A DNA stretch of 64,000 nt from Dugong dugon. Its lineage: Eukaryota > Chordata > Mammalia > Sirenia > Dugongidae. The translations under genes and the position numbers were made by a program. Positions 21,823 through 31,665 of this stretch are shown here, in pieces. The stretch's first letter is position 1. Each line of letters begins with the position of its first letter. Below the pieces are notes generated by a model that saw only the letters and a program-made list of their open reading frames with translations, did no database searches and was not told where the DNA came from. Where the stretch lies: assembly GCA_030035585.1 (NCBI GenBank), contig CM057462.1, positions 67,118,734-67,182,733 on the forward strand, written 5' to 3'.

Positions 21823-22740
21823 TAATAAAAATAATTTTTGAGCCACACCTAAAAGGGGAATATATACTCATCTCAATGCAAAACACTTTACTCACAACAG
21901 TATTTCTGTTATCTATCAAGTTATTAAATATTCTACCATACCTTTCTGATATCCTGACATCCTTTGCCTCTTCTATTATTTCTACTACTAATAAAATACA
22001 TTATTCAGCTGAAACTTTAAAAAAAGATTTCAGCAATTTTTTAAATGGTAGACTGATGGTCATTAGGTTATTCATCATATCAGAACCTACAAATTGCTAC
22101 TATTCAATTTATTAATCAAAAATCCAAAAATGTGCATTAGGTGCCCAACACTGTTCCAGACATTCTTCTTATTGATGCATTTTATTCAAGGTAAAACTCT
22201 TTTCAATTTTAAATTTCCAAGAATCCTGGTATTTACTTACAAGGCACCATGCTAGACACTGTTGTGAATAAAGCAGACACAGAGTTGCCCTTATGGAGTG
22301 TCAACCAAGAAAGAAGAAAATGTTTAAATAAAGAGCTACAATAGGTGGCCTGAGAGAGTGACTGCAAACTCAAATGCTCACAGAAGCCAGACAGACAAAT
22401 GCATGTGGCAAGGTGAATGTAAGACAACAGGAATGAGGGAACTATGGCGCTGTAAAATGAAGTTCTAAAATAATTTTACTCCTTGTTTTTAGGGCAAGAG
22501 TGGATGAAGAAAGGAGAAAGAATGTGAGGGGGGGAGAAGAGAGGAGAAAATAAGGGAGAGAGCAGGAGAGAGAGAAAAAATAAGAGGAGGAGAACACGGA
22601 GAGAGAGGAGATAGAGAGAAGGGGATACAGATAGTGTAGACAGGAAGATGGAATAGGCAAGAAGGACAGACAGATGAGAAAGAGCGGGAACAGAAGTGAA
22701 GAGAAAAGAGAGAGGTTGAAGACAGAGAGACTGATTTTGA
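21823..22740. other. unassigned background with GA-rich tract
   Basis: About 22235-22310 ('ggcaccatgctagacactgt') resembles the end of an L2/MIR-type ancient repeat. From 22495 to 22740 the sequence is GA-rich. No gene. Confidence 0.4.
22495..22740. repeat. GA-rich low-complexity tract
   Basis: Long purine-rich run with GAGA/GGAGA units. It produces long spurious open frames on the opposite strand. Confidence 0.85.
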
Positions 22741-23930
22741 AATTGAGATAAGGAACCAGGAATGAGTCTTGAGAAACTCCTGAACTCCAACACTGAGACG
22801 TCAAGTAGAGAAGGGAGGTAGAGGGAGACCGGTGTGACAGGAGGAAAACTAGGAGAGTATGGTGTTGGCAAAGAATATCGAGTATACCATGGACTGCCAG
22901 AAGAACCAACAAATCTGTCTTTGAAGGTGTATAGCCAGAATGCTCCCCAGAAGAAAGGATGGCAAGACTTCATCTCACATACTTTGGGCATGTTATCAGG
23001 AGGGGCCAGTCCATGGAGAAGGATATTATGCTTGGTAAAGTAGAGGATCAGCGAAAAAAAAGGAAGACCCTCAACGAGATGGATTGACACAGTGGATGCA
23101 ACAATGGGCTCAAACATAGCAATGACTGTGAGGATGGCACAGAACCAGGCAACATTTCATTCTGTTGTCCATAGGGCAGCTATGAGTTGTAACCAACTCA
23201 ATGGCACCTAACAACATGGTGTCCCAAAAGTCACAGAAGGTAAGTGCTTCAACATGAAAAGATAGTCAACTGTGTCAACTTTGCTTAAAATATCTATCAG
23301 ATTTGACAACTTTGAGATCACTGATAACCTTGAAAAGAGCAGTTTCACATAGTGGTTCGGTGAAAGGCCAGGCTGAAGTGTACTGGAAAGTGGGTGGGAG
23401 GCAGAGAACGAGAGATATAGTGTAAAGACAACTCTTTCAAGAAGTTTACTGTGAAGAGGAGCAAAGAAATGGGGCAGTAGTTAGAGCGGAACACACAGTC
23501 AAGAAAGAGAAAATGTTTTTAAAGACAGATCAGGTTTGTCTACTGATGGGGATGATTCAGAATAGAGGGAGCCATTGATGGTATTGGAAGGAAATGACCA
23601 AAAGAGCCAAATCCTAGAGATGGGGAATGAAACCTAGGGCACACATGGAAAGAGTGGTCTTTAATCTTAGATGAGATACTTCCTCCACTGCAGCTATAGA
23701 GAAGAAGAAAAAGATGGGTGCAGATGCTGGGGTGATGATAAATTTGATGGTGAAAATATGAGGGAGTTCCCATATGATGGCTTCTATTTTCTACATAAAA
23801 TAGGGAAGGACATCATTTAAGAATAAGCAGGGAATCTGAGTGAGAGATTTGCAGAGAAGGGAGAAGGTATGAAATGGGAAAAGCAATTCTACTGGAGAAA
23901 CACCGTAGGAATTGTTTAGCATCCAGTTAT
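22741..23930 (+). mobile_element. ancient mammalian repeat of uncertain family, split by RTE
   Basis: 'gaactccaacactgagacg', 'gatgggg' rich text, 'gataaccttgaaaagagcag', 'tgtgaagaggagcaaagaaa' and 'gagaaggtatgaaatggg' match a pattern seen widely in mammalian genomes, whose name I cannot assign. The RTE at 22858-23216 interrupts it. Confidence 0.45.
22858..23216 (+). mobile_element. RTE LINE 3' end
   Basis: 'gaatatcgagtataccatgg', 'agaatgctccccagaag', 'ggacatgtt'-like 'gggcatgttatcagg', 'agatggattgacacagtgg' and the tail 'cacctaacaaca'. The repeated 'atggtgt' on both sides is a likely target duplication. Confidence 0.9.
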
Positions 23931-24082
23931 GATTATAAATTTAAGGTTCAACCAGTCAACTCTTTTGCGTAATTTTCTCCAGCAAGTTTCAACTGCTCAA
24001 ATGCACACAGAGAAGGAAGATGATTTGGCTTATCCAATTATGGATGTATCAGAAATAAATTTTCATGCCCCTCTTCTCATCT

Positions 24083-24240
24083 CTGGAGCCCTGGTGGCGC
24101 AGTGGTTAAGAACTCAGCTGCTAACCAAAAAGGTCAGCAGTTCGAACCCACCAGCCACTCCTTGGAAGCCCTATGGGGTAGTTCTACTCCATCCTGTAGG
24201 GTCACTATAATTCAGAATCAACTTGATGGCGATGGGGCTT
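24083..24240 (+). mobile_element. AfroSINE, short form
   Basis: A near-consensus head 'ggagccctggtggcgcagtg', B box 'agcagttcgaacccacc', tail 'gcgatggggct'. Perfect 11-bp target duplication tcttctcatct at 24072-24082 and 24241-24251. Confidence 0.95.
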
Positions 24241-24573
24241 TCTTCTCATCTACATTTCAGCCTTGGAAACCTCATAAATCTCATATCTACAACCACTATT
24301 TTTAGGTGGAGTCATGACCCCTTTCTTCACTCCTAAGGCCAAATAGATACATCTATCTGGTTGTCCCATGAGCAAATCAAACAGTAAATTACCCCCTTTC
24401 CTCAGTATTTTTATCCTTTGACTCTTCTCATTCTCTCCTTAGCCTCTATATTTAAAAAGTTGTTAAGGTCCACTGACTTATCTCTAAAATATTAATAGTT
24501 TCTATCAATACAAATTAGAACTATGCCAAGATACCATTTCCTCCTTATCAGATAGGCAAGAATTCAAAAGTTT

Positions 24574-25257
24574 TTCTTTTGGGGTCTATCCTATATAGGG
24601 TTCGTTGAGCTTCTTGGATGGTCAGCTTTTCATCTTTCATGACATTGGGGAAGTTTTCTGTCAGCAGTTCTTCAATGATCCTCTCTGTGTTTTCTGTTTT
24701 CTCCCCCTGTTCTGGAACTCTGATCACTTGAAAATTTTTGCTTTTGAGTGTATCCCACATAATTCTCAGGGTTTCTTCATTCTTTTTTCTGATTTTTCCT
24801 CAGAGTTGTAGCCAAGTGTTTGTCTTCAATTTCGCTAATCCTGTCTTCCTTCATTTCAAACATGTTCCTCAGCCCTTCTATGACACTTTCCATTTCTGAA
24901 ACTTGTTGTTTATCTTTTGGATTTCTAATTGCTGTTTTTGTATGATTTCTAGTTGTGAATTTATTTTGGCATTTTGTTCCTGTATTATTTTCCTGAATTC
25001 TTCCATTTTTTTGTCTGTATTTTCCATGAAATTGTCCACCATTTCCATAAATTTGTCTATTTTTTCCTCATTTTTGTCTGCTTATTGCTTCAACTCTTGG
25101 ATAGCTCTGAATATTAGAGATTTGAATTCCCTATCAGTAGTTCTACTGCCTTTTCTTCTACTGGATAGTCATCTGGTGTTTTATTTTGGATGCCTACTGG
25201 AACCATCCTGTCCTTTTTTTTATGGGTTTTGATATTGTCTGCTGTCTTCAGAACATT
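24574..25257 (-). pseudogene. L1 ORF1 pseudogene, 3' truncated
   Basis: ORF1 begins at about 25257 on the minus strand. The coding sequence parallels the intact ORF1 (42285-43334) but has an in-frame TAA near 25085 where the intact copy has LRQKAD, and further frame damage. The last readable part (24760-24576) carries 'EQGEKTENTERIIEELL' and 'EAQRTLYRIDPKRK', the start of the RNA-recognition domain. The C-terminal domain is missing because the insertion ends there. It could not make a working chaperone. Confidence 0.85.
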
Positions 25258-25699
25258 CGGTAGTTATTTTCCTCGTTTACTGATTGTAGATTTGTTTGTT
25301 TTGTCCTGCTTTTTTGTTTTATTTGGTTATGTCTGAGCAGGCGGGCTGTGCTTTTTTTGTTGTTTGCTTGTCTGTGGGCATGATACTTTTACCTTCTTGT
25401 CCAATGGACAGGGTCAGTCGCTCAGCTATGGTGCAGCAGGGCAGGTCCAGCTGAAGGCGAGTTGCTGGGATGGGTTGTTTGCGACATGTACTAGGGCCGA
25501 CAGGGATGGCTGGGAATCAGTGCAGGGCAGGTTCCAGTAAGCCATGCCTGTGCTGCTTGGGGGTGTGATATTCAGTGTACAGTGCAGGAAGACAGGAAGG
25601 AGGGGGGAGATTGTGATGTGTGGAGCTAAGATGGGTACGGGAAAGAGGAGAGAGAAACAGGAGCCAAAAACAAACAAAAAAGAGTGCTAAGGGAGCTTG

Positions 25700-26270
25700 C
25701 CATTGGAGTGGAGAGATGAGACTGAGAAATGGAGAAAAACAAAAAGGAAAAAAAAAAAGAAAAAGGGTAAAAGAAAAAATAAATAAAAATTAGAAAAAAG
25801 AAAAGCTCCCAGGGATCCCACTGGTGTGACTGCAAAGACTGGGGAAGTGGCTCCCAGGCCGTGAAGTACAGCCTTGCTAGAAGGGGTAGAAGTGTCACAC
25901 AGAGCCAGGTATTCAGGAGACAGGAAGCGAAGGTAAATATAGAGAGACGAGAAACTGAGAAATGAAGAAAGACAAAAAGGGAAAAAGACAGAAAAGAAAA
26001 AAAAAGACAAAAGAAATGCCTCAAGGGACTCCACTGCTTGGCTGTGCAGATTGAGGAAGTAGCTCCCAAGCTGCACAGTACAGCCTGGCTAGAAGGGTCT
26101 CCCAAGCCAAGAAAAGAAAAAGAAAACAAACAAACAAAAAGCCCCAGGGATCCTACCAGCGTGGCGGCACGGGCCAGAAAGCTGTTCCATACTCAAGCGG
26201 CATTTCACAGCCTTTCAGGAAGAAGCAAAGACAGCACACACAGCCAGGTAGTTGAGAGAAAGGAGGAGGA
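25700..26270 (-). repeat. tandem repeats in truncated L1 5' UTR
   Basis: Blocks such as 'gagactgagaaatgga'/'gagaaactgagaaatgaa' (25709, 25947) and 'agggatccca'/'agggactcca'/'agggatccta' (25812, 26023, 26146) recur about every 215-240 bases, the last unit shortened. The units separate purine-rich from mixed sequence and are unlike the GC-rich units of the intact L1. Confidence 0.7.
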
Positions 26271-27127
26271 GGTGCTGAGAGGTATGGAAGAAACCAAAAG
26301 AAATGGAAAAAGCAACACCAGCAACAAGCAGATGGCATTCAGGGAGCCAGCAAGTGTGGGTGGGTAGAATTTAAATAGCAGGGCTGAAGCCGGCGCCTCC
26401 TGGCCAAGAGACTGTGACCACAGGAAGCAGAGTAGGCCAAGTGCGAGTGAAGAAGGGTGAGGGGTGGGAAAGTGTATATTTCTGGTTACCTGTTGTTCTG
26501 TCTCCTGCTGGGAGGTCCATGACGCTGCTTTCCCATACTCCCTGTTCACCGATCTCTCACAGAAGTTCCAAGATGGCAAATCCATGCTGCAATAGCTGAT
26601 AGGGGACCTCTGCACGTATCTCTCCTCACTCTCTGTTCTCTGTAGGTTTCTTATTCCATTTGGTGCTTGGCTGAGTTCTTTATCTCTTCATTTGATGTGT
26701 AGAGTTTCAGGATTGACATTTGTCTCTGTTTGACTTAGTTTTTCAGGTCTTTGCTGTGGAGGGACAGCGTGGTACTTCTGTCTACAGTGCCATGTTGCCT
26801 GGCAAGAATTCAAAAGTTTGTCTCTCTAGCAAGACTGTGAAGAAACAGACACTCACATATATTGCCAGTGAGAATGCAAAATGGTAAAACACCTGTAGAC
26901 CTGTCTTTGGCAATACATAGTAAAATTACCTACGCCTTAACCCTTCGACCTAGGAAAACCACTACTAGGAATCTATCCCAAAGATACACTGGCAAAATAT
27001 AAAACGATATGTGAACAAGGATATTCACTGCAGCCCAATTTATAACATAAAATTACTGAAAACAACCCCCAAATGTCCATCAATAGGGAACTGATTGAAT
27101 AAACTATGACACATCCATATAATAGAG

Positions 27128-27911
27128 GAAGATTCATTAACAACCTGTGTTATGCAGATGACACAACCTTGCTGGCTGAAAGCGAAGAGGACTTGAAGCA
27201 CATATTGATGAAAATCAAAGACCACAGCCTTCAGTATGGATTACACCTCAACATAAAGGAAACAAAAATCCTCACAACTGGACCAATAAGCAAAATCATG
27301 ATAAACAGGGATTGAAGTTATCAAGGATTTCATTTTACTTGGATCCACAATCAACACCCATGGAAGCAGCAGTCAAGAATCAAAAGCTGCATTGCATTGG
27401 GCAAATCTTCTGCAAAAGACCTCTTTAAAGTGTTGAAAAGCAAAGATGTAACCTTGAATACTAAGGTGTGCCTGACCCAAGCCATGGTGTTTTCAATCGC
27501 CTCATATGCATGCGAAAGCTGGACAATGAACAAGGAAGACCAAACAAGAATTGATGCCTTTGAATTCTGGTGTTGGTGAAGAATATTGAATATACCAGGG
27601 ACTGCCAAAAGAGCAAAAAAATCTGTCTTGGAAGAACCAGAATGCCCCTTAGAAGAAGGATGGCAAAACTACGTCTCACATACTTTGGACATGTTATCAG
27701 GAGGGAACAGTCCCTAGAGAAGGACATCATGCTTAGTAAAGTAGAGGGTCAGCAAAAAAGAGGAAGATCCTTAATGAGATGGATTGACATAGTGGCTGCA
27801 ACAATCAGCTCAACCATAACAACGATGGTGAGGATGACACAGAACTGGGCAGTATTTTATTCTGTTTGTACATAGGGTCACTATGACTTGATGATGCCTA
27901 ACAACAACCTG
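27128..27911 (+). mobile_element. RTE LINE, 5' truncated, with RT YADD motif
   Basis: The first frame reads 'NNLCYADDTTLLAESEEDL', the catalytic YADD block of the reverse transcriptase, followed by 'KILTTGPISKIMI'; the frame is lost at about 27313. Downstream pieces continue to the normal RTE C-terminus ('GRTRMPLRRRMAKLRLTYFG') and the (AAC)n tail. Target duplication atagag at 27122-27127 and 27912-27917, inside the old L1. Confidence 0.92.
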
Positions 27912-28262
27912 ATAGAGTATTATTCAGCCAGAGAAAAGAATAAGGAAAATCTCGATACACTGACACAAAGCAATTTCAGTGAAAATGCAAGATGCAGAAG
28001 AGTGTATATAGTATGCTACTTTTTGAATAAGAAAGAGAAGGAAGATGAATACATATATATATTTGTTTATATTTTCAAAAAGAAAAAAAATGGAAGGATA
28101 AGCCAAAAACAAACAAAAATAAGTTATCTGTATGAAAAAGGAAAGAACAGTGTGGAAGGGATAAGGACAGAAGCTAGATCTCTCTGAATGTGTCATGTTT
28201 TATAGTTTCAACTTTGAAAGCATGTAAGTGTTTTACATAATTAAAAGTATAACTTAAATGAA

Positions 28263-28299
28263 AAAGAGTAATTCATAAATATCAAAAACAATACAAAAT
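28263..28299. other. junction between old L1 and L2
   Basis: A-rich join with no further content. Confidence 0.3.
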
Positions 28300-28555
28300 C
28301 TACAGTGGCTTCCCTCTACCTGTCCACTGAGTGAAAGCTCCTCAGCCTGGATTTGATGCTGTCTTTAGTCTGTCCCCAGCCAAATATTCCCATCTTACTT
28401 CCTGATGCCTCCCCCTTTCATCTACTCTGCTCATGTACAAACTATTAATGTTATCTGAGTGCCCAGTTTATTTCCCCAACTATGTCACACACCTCTTGAG
28501 GGTAGAATCCACCTCTGATCCATCTTGAAAACCTACAATGCCCAGTCTCTAGAGT
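28300..28555 (+). mobile_element. L2 LINE fragment
   Basis: 'cagtggcttccctctacctg', 'ctcctcagcctggatttg', 'cttgagggtagaatccacc' and 'atgcccagtctct' follow the L2 3' half. Confidence 0.6.
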
Positions 28556-29109
28556 TACCATAACATAAATTGGTGACAATTCTGGCATCTGAAAGTTAAT
28601 TGACCAAAGATTCTATATTTATTTTAAATATCTCAAGGAAGCCAGGGCTCCGTGAGAATATATAAAATACCTGGCTAAAGAGTGACTTTCTAGCTACAAA
28701 ACAATGATGATGAGTCACGGGAATGCCTTTTAATGCTGACTCCTTTTAATAATGTATCCAAGTATTACCCCAGGCCACCCTCTCTAGGGCCATTGAGGAT
28801 CACCTAGGGAAGAAAGAGACTTGGCTTTTGGTTTATAACATGACACCACTACACTTTTCCCTCAAGAATACTTCCAACAGAAGCATTCTACCCTGGGACC
28901 ACTTTTCCCCCCTAGGCTTTGTATAACCAGGAGCTACACACAGCTAATTAATTTTAAAAGTGTTTCTAAGATTCTGATAGTTGTTCCTGATCAAAGCTTT
29001 GTATTGGCATTTACCACAATTTTTGCATTTGTGCTTCTGAGTAAAGTGCTCTATCCCACCCATGTATTCCCCTCCATTCCCACAGGAAAAATCACTGTAC
29101 TATGTATGG
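28556..29109. other. unassigned background
   Basis: No gene or repeat recognised. Confidence 0.35.
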
Positions 29110-29305
29110 TATTGTTGCTGCTGTTGTTGTCAGTTACCCTCAAGTTGATTCTGACTCATGGTGACCCCATGTGTGCAGAGTAGAATTGCTCCACAGGGTT
29201 TCCAATGTTGTGACCTTTCAGAAGCAGATAACCAGGCCTATCTTCCCAGTGCCAGTCTTTCAGCTAGTACTCGAGTGTTTCATTCCACTAAGTAACAACA
29301 ACACT
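29110..29305 (-). mobile_element. AfroSINE-like, variant body, decayed head
   Basis: Starts with (TTG)n ('gttgctgctgttgttgtcag'), then 'gttgattctgactcatggtg', 'agaattgctccacagggttt', 'cagaagcagataaccaggcc'. The head is degenerate ('ttcagctagtactcgag'). Confidence 0.75.
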
Positions 29306-29594
29306 GGACTGTGAGCTACTGCTAAAGTTGAGAAACCACTTTAGAAGAATTTACCTGCAGCTCAGTTTTGAAACTGAATCTTAAACTCTTTGAATTGGGG
29401 GTATAGCACATCCTCTTATTGGTACGTATAATGAAAAGTGATGATTTCTTAACAAGGTCATTTATTTTAAATATGTAATATATCTGGCCAAAAATTGAAG
29501 ATGTATTTTGCTAGTCAGTCACCATTCTAACCATATTTGAACATTATGGGAGGAAAAGAGGAAAAATCATTAGACTCCAAACCCCAAGTTATAG

Positions 29595-29700
29595 TTGGGT
29601 GGGATTTTCTTATTTATCTTTGTATCCCCTATCCCACGCTTAGCGTAAGTTTAGAGTAAGTGCTGTATAAATGTTTGAGGAATGAATGAATGATCTGCCA
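29595..29700 (+). mobile_element. L2 LINE 3' terminus
   Basis: 'tttgtatcccctatcccac' and 'aatgtttgaggaatgaatga' match the L2 end with its TGAATG repeats. Confidence 0.7.
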
Positions 29701-30782
29701 AATCTCCTTGACATATTCTCTTGCTAAACATACTTTCATGGCAAAATAAGGAAGAAGGAGGTGGAGAGACAGAAGGAGGAGGAGGAGAGAAAGAAGAAGA
29801 AGGAAGAGGAAGAGGAAAAAGGAGATAAAAAGGCAAAGGAAGAAAAGAAGGAGAGAGAGAAGAAGGAAGACAAAAAGGAGGAAGAAGAAGGATAACAACA
29901 ATGAATTGCCACGACTAATAATGGTATTCGGCTCTTGTGTGCAGAGGAGAGGCATCAATCACCGTGCCCCAGCCTTTGACTGGCCTTCTTGCTGCTAACT
30001 CTTTGCAACCCAGGAAAATGCTGGCTCTTGAACTTGGTGCAAAACTCAACATTCCATTCTGGCCTCTGGGACAGACAAGTTGTGTAACTGGGACTCTACC
30101 AAGAAAGGGGACACTGCAGATGGAGGACCACCCCAGATGACAAGTCTGCAAGGACTGCACAGTGCCCACCCAGAAAGTTCCAGGACATCTGGTTGGGACG
30201 ATGGGTACTGGGCATCCTCACGTAGGGCATCATCTCACATACAAATTCCCCAGGACAGATGCATTCTCCCAGATATGTAGAATATTTAAAAGTATGCTTG
30301 CAGTTGAAGCGTTTTGGCAAGACCTATTTTTACTGACTCCAGGTATACCGGCTTCCACTTCTGTTCTAGAGTCAGTGATAAATCCCCAAGAACTCATTAG
30401 TAGTTTCTAGCACACTTCAAAGTACAGAAAGTCTTTGTTTTGCTGATTAGGGAGGCTACACAAATTTTTAACTGATTATTAAGAAATAAATGCCAACCTT
30501 TGCAGAAAAATAGACTTTTCTCCCTAAACTCTGTCTCTGACAGAATACCGAGGAGGCTTTCAGAGATTTCACCTCAGCTTCAGCCTGGTGGACTCGCCCT
30601 GGCCTGTGAGGGCCACTGCCTCCCCAGCAGCTGTTTTCAAGGGCGAGTCACTTATCATAAGAGGTCCCAAGTCTCTAAGCAGGGGGTCATGGCCCTTATG
30701 AATCAAAACCCACACAGAGGATACACACCTTCCTAGTGGCTGGCAGCACCACTAACTTGCAGATTTTTGCTAAGCCATTAAA
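29701..30782. other. unassigned background with GA-rich tract
   Basis: The GA-rich tract is 29752-29895. The rest (29937-30740) is moderately GC-rich, non-repetitive to my eye, and holds several short open frames with no family signature. It is a candidate for single-copy sequence. Confidence 0.35.
29752..29895. repeat. (GGA/GAA)n purine tract
   Basis: Continuous AG-only stretch with GGAGGA, GAAGAA and GGAAGA units. Confidence 0.9.
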
Positions 30783-30987
30783 TCAAGGGCTTGGAAGTCA
30801 GTCAGGCCTGAGTTTGAATTCCAGCTCCACCACTCTCTAGCTCTGTGGCCTGAAGCAAGTTGCTTCATCTCTCCAGGTCTGAGTTTCCTCATTTGTAAAA
30901 TGGGAATAATAATAGGATCTACCCCTGAGGCCTGTGGCAAAGATTAAACAGATAATGCATACAAAGGACTCAGCAAAGCACTTAGTA
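30783..30987 (+). mobile_element. MIR SINE
   Basis: 'ctgagtttgaattccagctc', 'tctctagctctgtggcctg', 'cctcatttgtaaaatggga' and 'gcaaagcacttagtat' are the core and 3' part of MIR in sense orientation. Confidence 0.85.
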
Positions 30988-31196
30988 TACAAAAACCAGT
31001 TGACATAGAGTCCATGGTGACTCATGGCAACCCCATGTGTGTCAGAGTAGAACTGTGCTCCATAGGGTTTTCAGTGGCTGATTTTTCAGAAGTAATCATC
31101 AGGCCTTTCTTCCAAGGTGCCTCTGGGTGGGCTCAAACTACTAACCTTTCAGTTCATAGCCAACCCCATTAATTATTTGTACTACCCAGGGATTCT
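30988..31196 (-). mobile_element. AfroSINE, variant body
   Basis: Complement: 'ggtgactcatggcaacccc', 'catagggttttcagtggctg', 'caggcctttcttccaaggtg', 'gtgggctcaaactactaacc'. The middle (31067-31110) resembles the RTE 5' UTR body seen at 35.9 and 51.7 kb. Confidence 0.85.
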
Positions 31197-31225
31197 CTTG
31201 GTACACAAGTCCTGCTGAATAAATC

Positions 31226-31388
31226 AGATCTCCCTGGTGGCTCAGTGGTTAAGAGCTTGGCTACTAACCAAAAGGTCAGCAGTTCAAATCCACCAGCTGC
31301 TCCTTGGAAACCCTATGGGGCAGTTCTAACTCTGTTCTATAGGGTCAGTGTGAGTAAGAATCAACTCGATGGCAATGGGTTTTTATCA
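31226..31388 (+). mobile_element. AfroSINE, short form
   Basis: Head 'ccctggtggctcagtggtta', B box 'agcagttcaaatccacc', 3' end 'gaatcaactcgatggcaatg'. Confidence 0.93.
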
Positions 31389-31489
31389 TTATTATTATTT
31401 AGGAATTATTTTCTCAGCTTCCAGATTTATTCTCTAGTGTTACCACTGAAAAAGAAAACCACAGTTGAGGCCAGGAAGGCTGAACTGAA

Positions 31490-31665
31490 AATTATAATAA
31501 TTGCTAACCTTTAGGAGCATTTCCTACAGGCCAGGCACTAAGTGTATAGGAGATATTTACATGTTTTATCTCAGTGAATCCTCACAACGTATCAACCAAG
31601 CACTACTATTCACCCCATTTTACACAGGGGTATACAGAGGCCCTAAAGCTGACTTATTCAGCTAA
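31490..31665 (-). mobile_element. MIR SINE
   Basis: Complement of MIR: 'caggccaggcactaagtg', 'tgttttatctcagtgaatcc', 'caccccattttacacagggg'. Confidence 0.75.

Larger units (their letters stand above)
24574..26800 (-). mobile_element. L1 with complete 5' end but no ORF2 or 3' end
   Basis: The minus strand starts at the right with the L1 5' end ('aaagaactcagccaagcac' near 26690, matching the intact L1), continues through a 5' UTR with its own tandem repeats (25700-26270), and enters ORF1. It stops inside ORF1 right after the codons for DPKRK, at an A-rich point (plus strand 'tttttcttttggggtc'). A perfect 19-bp target duplication, ggcaagaattcaaaagttt, brackets it at 24555-24573 and 26801-26819, so this is one insertion event, not a later deletion. 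Its 5' UTR repeats differ from those of the intact L1. Confidence 0.88.
24500..28262 (+). mobile_element. old LINE-1 3' region, plus strand, split by young L1 and RTE
   Basis: Old L1 ORF2 C-terminal sequence runs up to 24573 ('gataccatttcctccttatc'), resumes at 26820 ('agaatgcaaaatggtaaaac', 'aatgtccatcaatagggaac'), is broken again by the RTE at 27128-27911, and ends near 28262 ('agtattattcagccagag', then 3' UTR). All frames are disrupted. Confidence 0.75.

Noticed and set aside
22442..23117. 156- and 213-codon minus-strand frames rich in Ser, Leu and Phe
   Set aside because: They are the complement of a GA-rich tract and an old repeat, with no domain or signal.
24083..24160. tRNA-like A and B boxes in AfroSINE heads
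   Set aside because: These cannot fold as complete tRNAs and recur in all copies; they are SINE promoters.
25626..26367. Several frames of 100-167 codons near the truncated L1
   Set aside because: They fall in the L1 5' UTR repeats, low-complexity Phe/Ser or Lys runs; not conserved in the intact L1.
29752..29895. Purine tract as a possible regulatory triplex or array
   Set aside because: Ordinary GA-rich simple sequence with no periodic structure.
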